Positions 26,927 to 34,893 of a stretch of 64,000 bases of DNA are shown piece by piece. This DNA is from Holophagales bacterium. GTDB taxonomy: Bacteria; Acidobacteriota; Thermoanaerobaculia; UBA5066. Position 1 is the stretch's first letter, and every line of letters starts with the position of its first letter. The position numbers were made by a program, and so were the translations under genes. Where the stretch lies: positions 62,001 to 126,000 of the forward strand of contig JADJZB010000029.1 in assembly GCA_016719485.1 (NCBI GenBank), given 5' to 3'. The notes beneath the pieces were generated by a model. It worked only from the letters and a program-made list of their open reading frames with translations, did not search any database and was not told the origin of the DNA.

Positions 26927-27802
26927 ATGAGCCGAATCGCATTGCGCCTCCTCGTAGCCGCCTCGCTCGCGTCTCTTCTGTCCGCGAGCGCCCTGCTGGC
27001 CCAGCCCACGCCGACGCCCACGCCGGGACCGGCCGCAGGTCCGGGTCCCTGGAGCGCCGACCACCCGATCTGGTTCGACATGAACGGGGACCATGCGCCG
27101 CAGGCGAGCGAGCTGATGGGCTACCCGCAGCAGGAAACGACGGACTGCACCCGGGTCGTCGGTCTCCCGTCCGGAATCCCCGGGACAGGGACGGAGACTC
27201 CCTGCATGTTCGTTTACGAGGACACAGGCATCGCCGGCTCTCGCACGAGGCAGGACGGCATGACGCAGTCGCTCGTCTCGAACGCGGACGGGACGCTCTT
27301 CACGTTTACCCAGGAGCCCTACGGCAATCGTACGGCGACCTCCGGCGGCCGCGCCCTCGCCGCCCCGGCGAGCGGGACGGGCCAGCTCCTCGACCAGAAC
27401 TTCGACGGGATCTTCGACGCGATGCGGGTCGAGGGAACGGGCGTCCCCGAGACGCGGATCAGCCTGCTTCCGCAGGACGCGACGGGAGACGGACGCCCCG
27501 ACTACATCACCGTACCGTGGACGACGAGCGGCGCCGGGCTTCTCGGTGTCTCCACCACGACGACCCCGCAGATCTACTTCCCCTTGACGGACACCAACGA
27601 CGACGATTGGCCCGACACCATCACGGTGCAGGTGGCGGGCGTCGGCGGGATCTCGACGACGACCGGCCCCCCCCTCTCGGGAGCGGCGCTGGCGAATGGC
27701 GTCCAGGTCCCGTCGGCGTCGACCTTCGGCCTCTTCGTCTTCGGTGCCGCCGTGGTCGCGCTCGGCGTGAAGCTCCTGCGCGGGACCATCGTCGCTTCCT
27801 GA
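26927..27802 (+). CDS. Secreted protein with Asp-rich calcium-binding-like loops and a C-terminal sorting-signal-like tail
   Basis: 291 aa, no recognised enzyme family. Signal peptide at 1-25 (ends SALLA), then a PTPTPTPGP linker. Four Asp-rich loops resemble EF-hand/thrombospondin type 3 units: DMNGDHAPQASEL (about 49), DQNFDGIFD (about 153), DATGDGRPD (about 185) and DTNDDDWPD (about 222). The C-terminus has VPSAS (about 262), a 20-residue hydrophobic stretch FGLFVFGAAVVALGVK and a basic end LLRG, the tripartite form of CTERM sorting signals (compare IPTL-CTERM), though the VPSAST motif is not one I can name. GGAGGG precedes the ATG, and TACACT at 26881-26886 may be the -10. It ends 13 nt before the fatty-acid/lipid A operon. 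Confidence 0.72.
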   Translation: MSRIALRLLVAASLASLLSASALLAQPTPTPTPGPAAGPGPWSADHPIWFDMNGDHAPQASELMGYPQQETTDCTRVVGLPSGIPGTGTETPCMFVYEDTGIAGSRTRQDGMTQSLVSNADGTLFTFTQEPYGNRTATSGGRALAAPASGTGQLLDQNFDGIFDAMRVEGTGVPETRISLLPQDATGDGRPDYITVPWTTSGAGLLGVSTTTTPQIYFPLTDTNDDDWPDTITVQVAGVGGISTTTGPPLSGAALANGVQVPSASTFGLFVFGAAVVALGVKLLRGTIVAS

Positions 27803-27815
27803 GGTTCCCTCGGTC

Positions 27816-28298
27816 GTGCGGTTCGTCCTCGTCGACCGGTTCCTCTCGGTCGAGCCAGGGCGAGGTGCGACCGCTCTGAAGACGTTCCGCCCCGAAGACC
27901 CCGTGTTCGCCGATCATTTTCCCGGCCTCCCGGTCGTCCCCGGAGTCCTCCTGACGGAGGCGATGGGGCAGACGGCCGGGTGGGCTCTCGCGACGAGGCT
28001 CGGACCAGACCTGTTCCCCCTCCTGATGATGGTCGAGAGGGCCAAGTTCCGGCGCTTCGTCCGCCCCGGCGAGGAGATCCGGCTCGAGGCCGACCTGGAA
28101 GAGGCCCGCGGAAGCGTCTGGGCCGCGCGGACCCGCGCCTGGGTCGGCGCCGAGCGGGTCGCCGAGGCGAGGCTCGTCTTCCACGCCGTCCCCCGGCCCT
28201 CGGGTTCCGCCGCATTCGACGACTGGATGTCCGGAATCCTCCGGGAGACGGGCCTCGGCCGGCTCCTCGAGGCCGCCGTATCCTCCGCTACGGAATGA
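27816..28298 (+). CDS. FabZ-like 3-hydroxyacyl-ACP dehydratase
   Basis: 160 aa hot-dog fold protein from GTG 27816. The FabZ/FabA-like helix and catalytic region are clear: FADHFPGLPVVPGVLLTEAMGQTAGWAL, with His in DHFPG and Glu in TEAMGQ. MMVERAKFRRFVRPGEEIRLEADLEEARG continues the fold. It would dehydrate 3-hydroxyacyl-ACP during chain elongation. It is the first of eleven genes joined by 4-nt overlaps, alongside ketosynthases, an AcpXL-like carrier and lipid A acyltransferases, so a dedicated FabZ paralogue (like rhizobial FabZXL) is more likely than the housekeeping FabZ. Confidence 0.86.
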   Translation: MRFVLVDRFLSVEPGRGATALKTFRPEDPVFADHFPGLPVVPGVLLTEAMGQTAGWALATRLGPDLFPLLMMVERAKFRRFVRPGEEIRLEADLEEARGSVWAARTRAWVGAERVAEARLVFHAVPRPSGSAAFDDWMSGILRETGLGRLLEAAVSSATE

Positions 28299-28492
28299 AG
28301 CGGCGGCTGGCCCTTTTCCTCCTCCTGGCGGGGACATTCGTTGCGGCGCGCATCATCGTGGCGCACGCAGTCAACGGGCGGAGGCCGGAGGTGAGGCAAC
28401 TCGCGCTCCACGCGGTCGCCGTGCCGCTCGTCCAGCTCGCCCTCCTGGAGGCCGCCGAACGCCTCCGCGCGCGGTCGAGAGGGGCCGCGTGA
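28295..28492 (+). CDS. Small membrane protein of the lipid A operon (unknown)
   Basis: 65 aa: basic start MKRRLALFLLLAGTFVAARIIVAHAV forms one membrane helix, and LALHAVAVPLVQLALLEAAERLRAR an amphipathic or second hydrophobic helix. ATG 28295 overlaps the FabZ-like stop (ATGA) and its own stop overlaps the lpxB start (GTGA), which argues that it is real. I recognise no family. Possible roles include an inner-membrane chaperone or regulator of lipid A enzymes, but nothing in the sequence decides this. Confidence 0.65.
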   Translation: MKRRLALFLLLAGTFVAARIIVAHAVNGRRPEVRQLALHAVAVPLVQLALLEAAERLRARSRGAA

Positions 28493-29697
28493 GGATCCTC
28501 CTGAGCGCCGGCGAGGTGTCGGGAGACGTCGCCGGCTCCCGCCTGGCCCGCGAACTGAGAGCGCGCCGCCCCGACCTCTCGCTCTTCGGCCTCGGCGGCC
28601 CGCGGATGGCGGAGTCCGGCGTCGAGCTGCTCCGGGACACGAACGCCCTCGGCACGGTCGGGATCACCGAGTCGTTCCGGGTCGTCCCGGGTCTGGCGCG
28701 CGCGTTCGCATCGCTCCGCCGGCGCGTCGCCCAGTCGCCGCCCGACGCCGCCGTGCTCATCGCCAACGACGTCTTCCACGTGGCGCTCGGCAGATGGCTC
28801 CGGGCCCGCGGCATCCCGACCCTCTCGTACTTCCCCCCGCAGGTCTGGATCTGGCGCTCCCTCGCCCGCGCCTTCGCCCCGAGCTTCGACGAGATCCTGA
28901 CGTCGTTCCCCGACGAGGAGCGCGTCTGGCGGTCCGCCGGGTCCTCCACGACCTTCGTCGGGCACTACCTCGGCGACGTCCTGCGGCCCGCGACGGAGGA
29001 CGCCAGGCGGCGCGCCCGCGAGACGCTGGGCCTCCCCGCCGGACCTCTCGTAGCGATCCTTCCGGGCAGCCGGGAGTTCGAGGTGCACCGTCTCACCCCC
29101 GTCCTCCTCGACGCCGCGCGGCTCCTGCACGACCGTGACGGGACCATCCGGTTCCTCCTTCCGGTCGCCGATCCCGGCTTCGCGCCATACATCGAAGCCG
29201 AGGTGGCGCGCCGCGGTCTCGAGGGCGTCGTCGGAACGGCTGCCAGCAGCCACGACGCGCTCCGCGCGGCCGACCTGGCGATCCTCGCCTCGGGGACGGC
29301 GTCCCTCGAAGCGGCGCTGATCGGGACGCCGATGGTCATCGCCTACCGTCTCGCGGCCCTGACGATGGGCGTCGTCCGCAGCGCAATCGCCCTGGGCCTC
29401 ATCGACTCCGACACCGTCGGCCTCCCGAACCTCGTCCTCGGGCGGCGCGCGATTCCCGAGCACATCCAGAGCCGGGCCAGCGGCGCCGAGCTGGCTGCCG
29501 CGGCGGCGCGGCTGCTCGGGGACGCGTCTCTACTCGAGGAGCAGCGGCTGGCGCTCGCGGAGGTGTCGCGCCTCCTTTTCGCGGGGGGCAGCGACGCGCG
29601 CGCGGCCGAGGCCGTACTGGCCGCCGCGGAGCGGCGCCCCGTGCGGATCCCGGGCTTCGGCGGAGCCATCGTCAGGGAGGAAGGGAGCGGCACGTGA
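28489..29697 (+). CDS. lpxB: Lipid-A-disaccharide synthase LpxB
   Basis: 402 aa GT19 enzyme that joins UDP-2,3-diacylglucosamine and lipid X into the lipid A disaccharide. N-terminal LLSAGEVSGDVAGSRLARELRARRP and GLGGPRMAESGVELL are diagnostic, as are YFPPQVWIWR, DEILTSFPDEERVW, FVGHYLGDVL, LPGSREFEVHRLTPVLLDAA, and LASGTASLEAALIGTPMVIAYRLA. GTG 28489 is coupled to the small membrane protein and the end to lpxD (both GTGA). Peripheral membrane enzyme. Confidence 0.96.
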   Translation: MRILLSAGEVSGDVAGSRLARELRARRPDLSLFGLGGPRMAESGVELLRDTNALGTVGITESFRVVPGLARAFASLRRRVAQSPPDAAVLIANDVFHVALGRWLRARGIPTLSYFPPQVWIWRSLARAFAPSFDEILTSFPDEERVWRSAGSSTTFVGHYLGDVLRPATEDARRRARETLGLPAGPLVAILPGSREFEVHRLTPVLLDAARLLHDRDGTIRFLLPVADPGFAPYIEAEVARRGLEGVVGTAASSHDALRAADLAILASGTASLEAALIGTPMVIAYRLAALTMGVVRSAIALGLIDSDTVGLPNLVLGRRAIPEHIQSRASGAELAAAAARLLGDASLLEEQRLALAEVSRLLFAGGSDARAAEAVLAAAERRPVRIPGFGGAIVREEGSGT

Positions 29698-30734
29698 GGC
29701 GAACGACGCTCGGAGAGATCGCCACGCTCCTGGGGGGCGAGATCGACGGCGACCGGGGTACGCCGATCGACCGGCTCGAGCCGCCCGAAGAAGCAGGCGA
29801 GGGGGCGCTCGCCGTCCTGTCGGATCGGAAGGCGCTCGCCTCGATCGCCTCGTGCCGGGCGTCGGCCATCGTCGTCCCGGCGGGAACCCAGGCCCCGGGG
29901 CGTTCCCTCGTCCGTGTCCCGGACCCCCGCCGGGCATTCGTCGCGCTGCTCGCCTACTTCGCGCCCGGCGATGTGCGCGGGCCGGGAATCGACCCGGGCG
30001 CCCACGTCGACCCGGGCGCGGAGGTGGGAGAAGGAGCGTGGATCGGCCCCGGGGCGGTCGTCGAGGCCGGAGCCTGCCTCGGCGCGCGCGTCCGCGTTCA
30101 CCCCCTCGCCGTCGTCGGGGAGGGCGCGCGGGTCGGCGACGACTCGGTCCTGTTCCCGGGCGTCGTGCTCTACCCCGGCGTGACGGTCGGGCGCCGCGTC
30201 AGGATCCACGCGGGAAGCGTGATCGGCAGCGACGGGTTCGGCTACGAGCGCGACGCCGGCGGCGTCCAGCAGAAGGTTCCGCAGATCGGGACCGTCGAGA
30301 TCGCCGACGACGTGGAGATCGGGTCGAACTCCTGCGTCGACCGGGCGACCGTGGGCGCCACGCGGATCGGGGCGGGAACGAAGATCGACAACCTCGTCCA
30401 GGTCGGGCACAACACGCAGGTCGGCGAGCACTGCTGCGTCATCGGGCAGGCGGGCATCTCCGGGAGCGTGAACGTCGGGCGCTTCAGCGTCCTCGCGGGC
30501 CAGTCCGGCATCGCGGACCACGTCACCCTCGCCGAGGGAACCGTCGTCGGCGCGCAGGCGGGTGTCCACCGCGACATCGGTCCCGGAATCTGGCACGGCG
30601 CGCCCGCGCTCCCCGCGAAGGACGCCCGGCGCGTCTTCCCGATCGTCGCCCGGCTCCCGGAGCTCCTTCGCCGCCTCAAGGAGCTCGAGGACAAGGTCGC
30701 GACGCTCGAGGGGCGGGACGGACCGGGCGCGTGA
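29694..30734 (+). CDS. lpxD: UDP-3-O-acylglucosamine N-acyltransferase LpxD
   Basis: 346 aa. An N-terminal uridine-binding domain (LGEIATLLGGEIDGD... DRLEPPEEAGEGALAVLSDRK) is followed by a long hexapeptide beta-helix. The catalytic region is NLVQVGHNTQVGEHCCVIGQAGISGS with the conserved His, and GSDGFGYERDAGGVQQKVPQIGTVEIADDVEIGSNSCVDRAT is family-typical. The C-terminus ends in a coiled helix (LLRRLKELEDKVATLEGR). It attaches the N-linked hydroxyacyl chain, using acyl-ACP. GTG start inside the lpxB stop. Confidence 0.96.
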   Translation: MRRTTLGEIATLLGGEIDGDRGTPIDRLEPPEEAGEGALAVLSDRKALASIASCRASAIVVPAGTQAPGRSLVRVPDPRRAFVALLAYFAPGDVRGPGIDPGAHVDPGAEVGEGAWIGPGAVVEAGACLGARVRVHPLAVVGEGARVGDDSVLFPGVVLYPGVTVGRRVRIHAGSVIGSDGFGYERDAGGVQQKVPQIGTVEIADDVEIGSNSCVDRATVGATRIGAGTKIDNLVQVGHNTQVGEHCCVIGQAGISGSVNVGRFSVLAGQSGIADHVTLAEGTVVGAQAGVHRDIGPGIWHGAPALPAKDARRVFPIVARLPELLRRLKELEDKVATLEGRDGPGA

Positions 30735-31747
30735 AGGAGCAGCGCGCCGTGGTCACCGGCCTCGGCCTCGTGACACCCCTCGGCACCGGGCTCGATGCGA
30801 CGCGGTCGGCGCTCGCCGAGGGCCGATGTGCCATCGCGCCCGCCACGCTCTTCGACGCGAGCCCGTTCGCGTCGCCGCTCGCCGGCGAGGTGCGCGACCT
30901 CGACGCGCGCGCCCGCTTCCGCGTCCCCAAGGCGCTGAAGCTCTGTGACCGCAGGACGCGGTTCGCCGTCTGCGCGGCCGCGATGGCGCTCGAGGACGCC
31001 GGCTTTCCCGAGGGGCCGTGCGACGGCCTCGGCGTCGCGATCGGGACGAGCGGCTCCGACCTCGGCGCCGAGGAGCTCTCCGCGGCGCTCGCGCGCGCGG
31101 AAGAGCCGGCCCTGGCGGCGCGGGACACCGCCGCGTTCGGCGAGGCGGCCCTCGGGAGCCTCAACCCGCTCTGGCTCCTCGTCCACCTCCCCAACATGGC
31201 CAGCGCCCACGTGGCGATCCAGCTGGAGGCGCGCGGACCGAACACCACCGTGATGACGGGGTGGGCCGCGGGTCTGGCGGCGATCGTCGAGGGGGCCGCC
31301 TGGATCGTCGAGGGGCGCGCCGCCGCCGTCCTCGCCGGCGGGGCCGACGCCGCCGTCCACCCGTTCGCGTTCGCCGCTTTCGAGCAGGAAGGCCTCCTCT
31401 CGGGCCCGTCCCCGCTCGTTCCCGCCGAAGGGGCGGCCGTCGTCTTCCTCGAGGAGCGGGAGGCCGCGCTCTCGCGCGGGGCCCGCATCCTCTGCGAGGT
31501 GGGTGCACACGCGCTTTCCGCGGGGCCCCGGCTCGCCGCGCTCGCGGCCGGCGCGACGCCCGCGCCCGCCCGCAGGCTCGAGCACCACGCCGGAAATCTC
31601 CTCGCGGCGCACGCCCCAGCCGCCCTCGTCCTCGCCCTCGTCGAGGGCCTTTCCGGCCCGGTCGCGGCCGTCGCCGCGGGGCCTGCCGGAGAAGCCTCGG
31701 CCCTGCTGGTCCTGCCGCCCGAAGGGGCGGCCCGGAGTGCTGCATGA
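30731..31747 (+). CDS. Ketosynthase-like protein without the catalytic cysteine (chain-length-factor-like)
   Basis: 338 aa, shorter than the usual ~410. VTGLGLVTPLGTGLDATRSALAEGRCAI is a clear KAS II start and FRVPKALKLCDRRTRFAVCAAAMALEDAGF follows the family. At the nucleophile elbow the sequence is TVMTGWAAGLAAIVEGAAWI: the position normally held by Cys (TACAAG) is W178. The HGT and GH-containing histidine/lysine motifs of active enzymes are also missing, and the C-terminal half is shortened. It is therefore probably not a condensing enzyme itself but may pair with the intact ketosynthase two genes on, like a chain-length factor. GTG start overlaps lpxD. Confidence 0.8.
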   Translation: MKEQRAVVTGLGLVTPLGTGLDATRSALAEGRCAIAPATLFDASPFASPLAGEVRDLDARARFRVPKALKLCDRRTRFAVCAAAMALEDAGFPEGPCDGLGVAIGTSGSDLGAEELSAALARAEEPALAARDTAAFGEAALGSLNPLWLLVHLPNMASAHVAIQLEARGPNTTVMTGWAAGLAAIVEGAAWIVEGRAAAVLAGGADAAVHPFAFAAFEQEGLLSGPSPLVPAEGAAVVFLEEREAALSRGARILCEVGAHALSAGPRLAALAAGATPAPARRLEHHAGNLLAAHAPAALVLALVEGLSGPVAAVAAGPAGEASALLVLPPEGAARSAA

Positions 31748-32142
31748 ACCCGTCCCCTTCCGAGATCGAAGCCCGTGTCCTCTCGATCGTCGCCGACGCC
31801 CTCGACCAGCCCGCCGAACGGGTGACTCTCGACTCCTCCCTCGTCGACGACCTGGGCGCCGAGTCGATCGACTTCCTCGACATCGTCTTCCGGCTCGAGA
31901 GCGCGTTCGGCCTGAAGATCCCCGAGGAGGAGATTTGGGCGGGGTCCTTCGGCGGTCTCGATGACGACCCTGGCGCGCTCGAGGCACGCCTCTCGGAGCT
32001 GAAGGCCCGGCGGCCCGGTTTCCGCTGGGACCGCATTCCGTCCCGCCCGTCGCGCGCCGACCTCCCCCGTCTCATCACCGTCGGGACGGTCGTGGAGTAC
32101 CTCGAGACGCGCCTGTCGGGAGGAGCCGCGTCGCCGGAATGA
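31744..32142 (+). CDS. AcpXL-like acyl carrier protein
   Basis: 132 aa. The 4'-phosphopantetheine serine is S41 in LGAESIDFLDIVFRLESAFGLKIPEEEIW. The block S-x-DFLDIVF...FG-x-KIP...W is very close to rhizobial AcpXL, the carrier for very-long-chain acyl groups of lipid A, and differs from housekeeping AcpP. After helix II there is a 45-residue insertion (GSFGGLDDDPGALEARLSEL ...) before the last helix ITVGTVVEYLETRL, making it longer than AcpXL (~92 aa). ATG 31744 and its end overlap both neighbouring ketosynthase genes by 4 nt. Confidence 0.82.
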   Translation: MNPSPSEIEARVLSIVADALDQPAERVTLDSSLVDDLGAESIDFLDIVFRLESAFGLKIPEEEIWAGSFGGLDDDPGALEARLSELKARRPGFRWDRIPSRPSRADLPRLITVGTVVEYLETRLSGGAASPE

Positions 32143-33422
32143 GCGCGCGCCGACGCGTCGTCGTGACCGGGGCCGGACTCGTCGCTCCGGGCGCACCAGG
32201 GGTTGCCGCCCTCTGGGAGAACCTCCTCGCAGGACGGTCGGCCGTCGGCCCGATTCGGCGCTTCGACGCCTCCACGTTCCCGACGCGCATCGCCGCCGAG
32301 GCCGACGCCCCCTCCGGGGACGCCGCGCGTCCGCTCGGGAGCGATTTGGGGGGGCGCGGGAGGATCTGGGACTTCGGCGTCGAAGCGGCGTCGCAGGCGC
32401 TCGCCGCCGCCGGACTCGCGCCGCGAGGGCCCTGGTCCGCCTCCGCAGGCCTTTCCATCGCGACGGGCATGGGAACCTACGGGCACGCCGAGGTCTTCGG
32501 GGCCGCGGCCGCGGGAGCCGCCCGGGACGGCTTCGACGGGAAGGCGTTCGCCCAGGAGCTCCTGTACGGCCTCCTCCCTCACGCGGCCGACCGGCAGAGC
32601 CCGGGCGCCCTCGCGGCCCGGCTCGCGCGCGCCGCCGGGATCGGTGGTCCCCTCCTCGCGTCGATGACCGCCTGCGCGGGCGGGACCGAGGCGATCGGCG
32701 ACGCGTTCCGCTGGATTCGCCGCGGCGAGGCCGACGTGGTCCTCGCGGGGGCCTCCGACTCCGAGATCTACCCCATGGGGCTCGCGTCGTTCTGCCTGCT
32801 CGGCGCTCTCTCGCGGCGCAACGAAGAGCCGACGCGTGCGAGCCGCCCGTTCGACGGGGAGCGCGACGGGTTCGTCCTCGGAGAGGGCGCGGGGTTCGTC
32901 GTCCTCGAGGAGCTCGAGCACGCCCGCGCGCGGGGCGCGGACGTCCTCGCCGAGGTGGCCGGATTCGGCTCCGCGTGCGACGCCTGGCGCGCGACGGACC
33001 CCCACCCTGACGGCCTCGGGGCCGTCCTCGCGATGCGCCGCGCCCTCGACGACGCCGTGCTCTCGTCGGCGGACGTCGGCTACGTCAACGCGCACGGGAC
33101 CTCGACGCCCGGTGGCGACCGTGCGGAGGCCCGGGCGCTGGGATCTGTCTTCGGCTCGCGGCTCGGCGAAGTCGCCGTCAGCTCGACGAAATCGATGATC
33201 GGCCACCTCACGGTGGCCGCGGGCGCCGTGGAGGCGATCGTGACCGCCCTCTCGCTCCGGGACGGCCTCGTCCATCCCACGCTCAACCAGGAGCATCGCG
33301 ACCCCGAGTGCGAGGTCGACACCGTCCCGGAGGGAGCCCGGCGCGTCGACCTCCGCGCGGCACTCTCGAACTCCTTCGCGTTCGGCGGGCAGACGGCCTG
33401 CCTCGCGTTCGTGCGGGCGTGA
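32139..33422 (+). CDS. 3-oxoacyl-ACP synthase II (KAS II type), catalytically intact
   Basis: 427 aa condensing enzyme. Catalytic Cys is C179 in SMTACAGGTEAIGDAF; the two histidines are in YVNAHGTSTPGGD and SSTKSMIGHLTVAAGAVEAI, the latter with the conserved Lys. ALSNSFAFGGQTACLAF is the standard C-terminal loop. It elongates acyl-ACP with malonyl-ACP. Gene order (carrier, then this enzyme, next to an inactive ketosynthase paralogue and LpxL-type acyltransferase) matches the logic of the rhizobial fabF1XL/fabF2XL pair. A housekeeping FabF is not excluded by sequence alone. Confidence 0.9.
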   Translation: MSARRRVVVTGAGLVAPGAPGVAALWENLLAGRSAVGPIRRFDASTFPTRIAAEADAPSGDAARPLGSDLGGRGRIWDFGVEAASQALAAAGLAPRGPWSASAGLSIATGMGTYGHAEVFGAAAAGAARDGFDGKAFAQELLYGLLPHAADRQSPGALAARLARAAGIGGPLLASMTACAGGTEAIGDAFRWIRRGEADVVLAGASDSEIYPMGLASFCLLGALSRRNEEPTRASRPFDGERDGFVLGEGAGFVVLEELEHARARGADVLAEVAGFGSACDAWRATDPHPDGLGAVLAMRRALDDAVLSSADVGYVNAHGTSTPGGDRAEARALGSVFGSRLGEVAVSSTKSMIGHLTVAAGAVEAIVTALSLRDGLVHPTLNQEHRDPECEVDTVPEGARRVDLRAALSNSFAFGGQTACLAFVRA

Positions 33423-34120
33423 AGATCCGGTTCTCGCTTCCGCGCCGTCTCGCCCGGACGCTCGGCCGGGTCTACGGGCTCCTCCACCGGACACTCCGCC
33501 TGGAGGGAATCCTCCCCGACGGCTCCCGGGTAACCCCCGCCACCTACCCTTTCGGACGGGAGATCTTCGCCTTCTGCGAGAGGGACGCCCTCGCCCTCGG
33601 CGGCGTCCTCGGCCGGGCGCGGTTCACGACCCTGATCGCTCCCGGCCGCGACGGCGACTGGGCGACCGAGGTCGTGACGACACTCGGAGGCCGGGTCGTG
33701 AGGGGCGCGACCGAGAGGGGCGGCACGCAGGCGCTCGCGCAGCTTCTCCGCGAACTTCCCGGGGACGACGGTCCCCTCGCCCTCGTCGTCGACGGGCCAC
33801 TCGGACCGTCGGGAGTCGCGAAAGGCGGAGCGGTGGTCTGCGCAGCACGGACGGGCCGGCCCCTCCGCCCGGTGGGAGCCGCGGCACGGCGATCCTCCGT
33901 CCTGGGGCGGAGCTGGTCGAAGATCTGGCTCCCGCTTCCCTTCTCCCGCGTCGTCGTCGTCATCGGTGAGCCCCTGCCCGTTCCGGCCGAGCTGGACCGC
34001 ACGGAACGGGGACGCCTCGCCGGAGAGCTCACGGCGCGCCTCGCCGCGGCGCGAAGCCGCGCCCTTCGCGAAGTGGCCCGAGCGGACGTGGTGACGAGGG
34101 TCTCGGAGTCCGGAGCGTGA
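33419..34120 (+). CDS. DUF374-family acyltransferase-like protein
   Basis: 233 aa from GTG 33419 (GTGA with the ketosynthase). DUF374 proteins belong to the lysophospholipid acyltransferase superfamily. Here the hallmark is LALVVDGPLGPSGVAKGGAVVCAARTGRPLRPVG; the usual N-terminal HxxxxD-like segment is weak (FTTLIAPGRDGDWATEVVTTLG), with His replaced. Such genes often sit beside waaA or lpxK in lipid A clusters. The membrane-facing basic N-terminus (VKIRFSLPRRLARTLGR) fits a peripheral enzyme. Substrate unknown. Confidence 0.75.
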   Translation: MKIRFSLPRRLARTLGRVYGLLHRTLRLEGILPDGSRVTPATYPFGREIFAFCERDALALGGVLGRARFTTLIAPGRDGDWATEVVTTLGGRVVRGATERGGTQALAQLLRELPGDDGPLALVVDGPLGPSGVAKGGAVVCAARTGRPLRPVGAAARRSSVLGRSWSKIWLPLPFSRVVVVIGEPLPVPAELDRTERGRLAGELTARLAAARSRALREVARADVVTRVSESGA

Positions 34121-34893
34121 GGCGGTTCCTCGGGTACTGGCTCCTTCTTTTCCCCGCGTACCTCGTCGCCGCGGCCCTCTCTTCGTGGCTCCTCCTGAAC
34201 CTCGTCGACCTGACGTACGAGGCCTTCGCGGCGTGGCTCCTCGTCCCCGCCGCGCAGGCCCTCGTCCTTGCGGCGACCTCCCGGCGCACACCCCTCTTCC
34301 CGGCGGGCCGCCCTCCGATCCTCGCGTTCGTGCCGCTCGCGATCGGCCTCGGTGTCGTCTCCGCGGGGCTCTGGAGGCCGCTCGACGCGAGGTGGGGCTT
34401 CCTCGTTTCTTCGAACCTCCAGGGGCTCTTCCTCCGCGCCCTCGCGATCCTCGCCGGGGCGATGCTCCTCGCGACATGCACCCGCGTCAGAAAGGGGTGG
34501 GCCTCGGTCGCATCGCTCGGCGCGCTCCTGCTCTTCCTCGGGCTCGACGCCGTGCGGCCGTTCCTCGCGACGCTTCCCGGCGCTCTCCTCCCGAGGCTCA
34601 ACCTGTTCCTCGGCGGTCTCGTCACCTGGGGCGGACTCGTCGCGCTCGTCTTCGCGGCGGCGCTCGCGGGGCAGCGGGCGCTCGAGGAGACGAACACATG
34701 GGCGGCCCGCTTCCTGGGTGCCTCGCTCGCCGTGCTCTTCGTCGCGCTTCACGGCGCGCTCCTCCAGCTCTTTCTCCACCCCTGGCTCGAAGCGCCCTGG
34801 TCGCTCCTCGTCCCCGCCGCCGTTTCCATCGCCGCCGCGCTCGCGGCAGCCGCCGGCCTCACGGCGCTCGTCGGCTGCAGGGAGGGCGCATGA
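34117..34893 (+). CDS. Polytopic membrane protein of the lipid A operon (unknown)
   Basis: 258 aa with about seven hydrophobic segments: FLGYWLLLFPAYLVAAALSSWLLLNLV, FAAWLLVPAAQALVLAA, ILAFVPLAIGLGVVSAGLW, FLRALAILAGAMLLAT, ASVASLGALLLFLGLDAV, FLGGLVTWGGLVALVFAAALAG, and two more near the end. I recognise no domain. Both ends overlap neighbours by 4 nt (DUF374 gene before, LpxL-type gene after), so it is cotranslated with lipid A acylation enzymes. It could hold the acyltransferases at the membrane or handle a lipid intermediate; this is a guess. Confidence 0.72.
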   Translation: MRRFLGYWLLLFPAYLVAAALSSWLLLNLVDLTYEAFAAWLLVPAAQALVLAATSRRTPLFPAGRPPILAFVPLAIGLGVVSAGLWRPLDARWGFLVSSNLQGLFLRALAILAGAMLLATCTRVRKGWASVASLGALLLFLGLDAVRPFLATLPGALLPRLNLFLGGLVTWGGLVALVFAAALAGQRALEETNTWAARFLGASLAVLFVALHGALLQLFLHPWLEAPWSLLVPAAVSIAAALAAAAGLTALVGCREGA

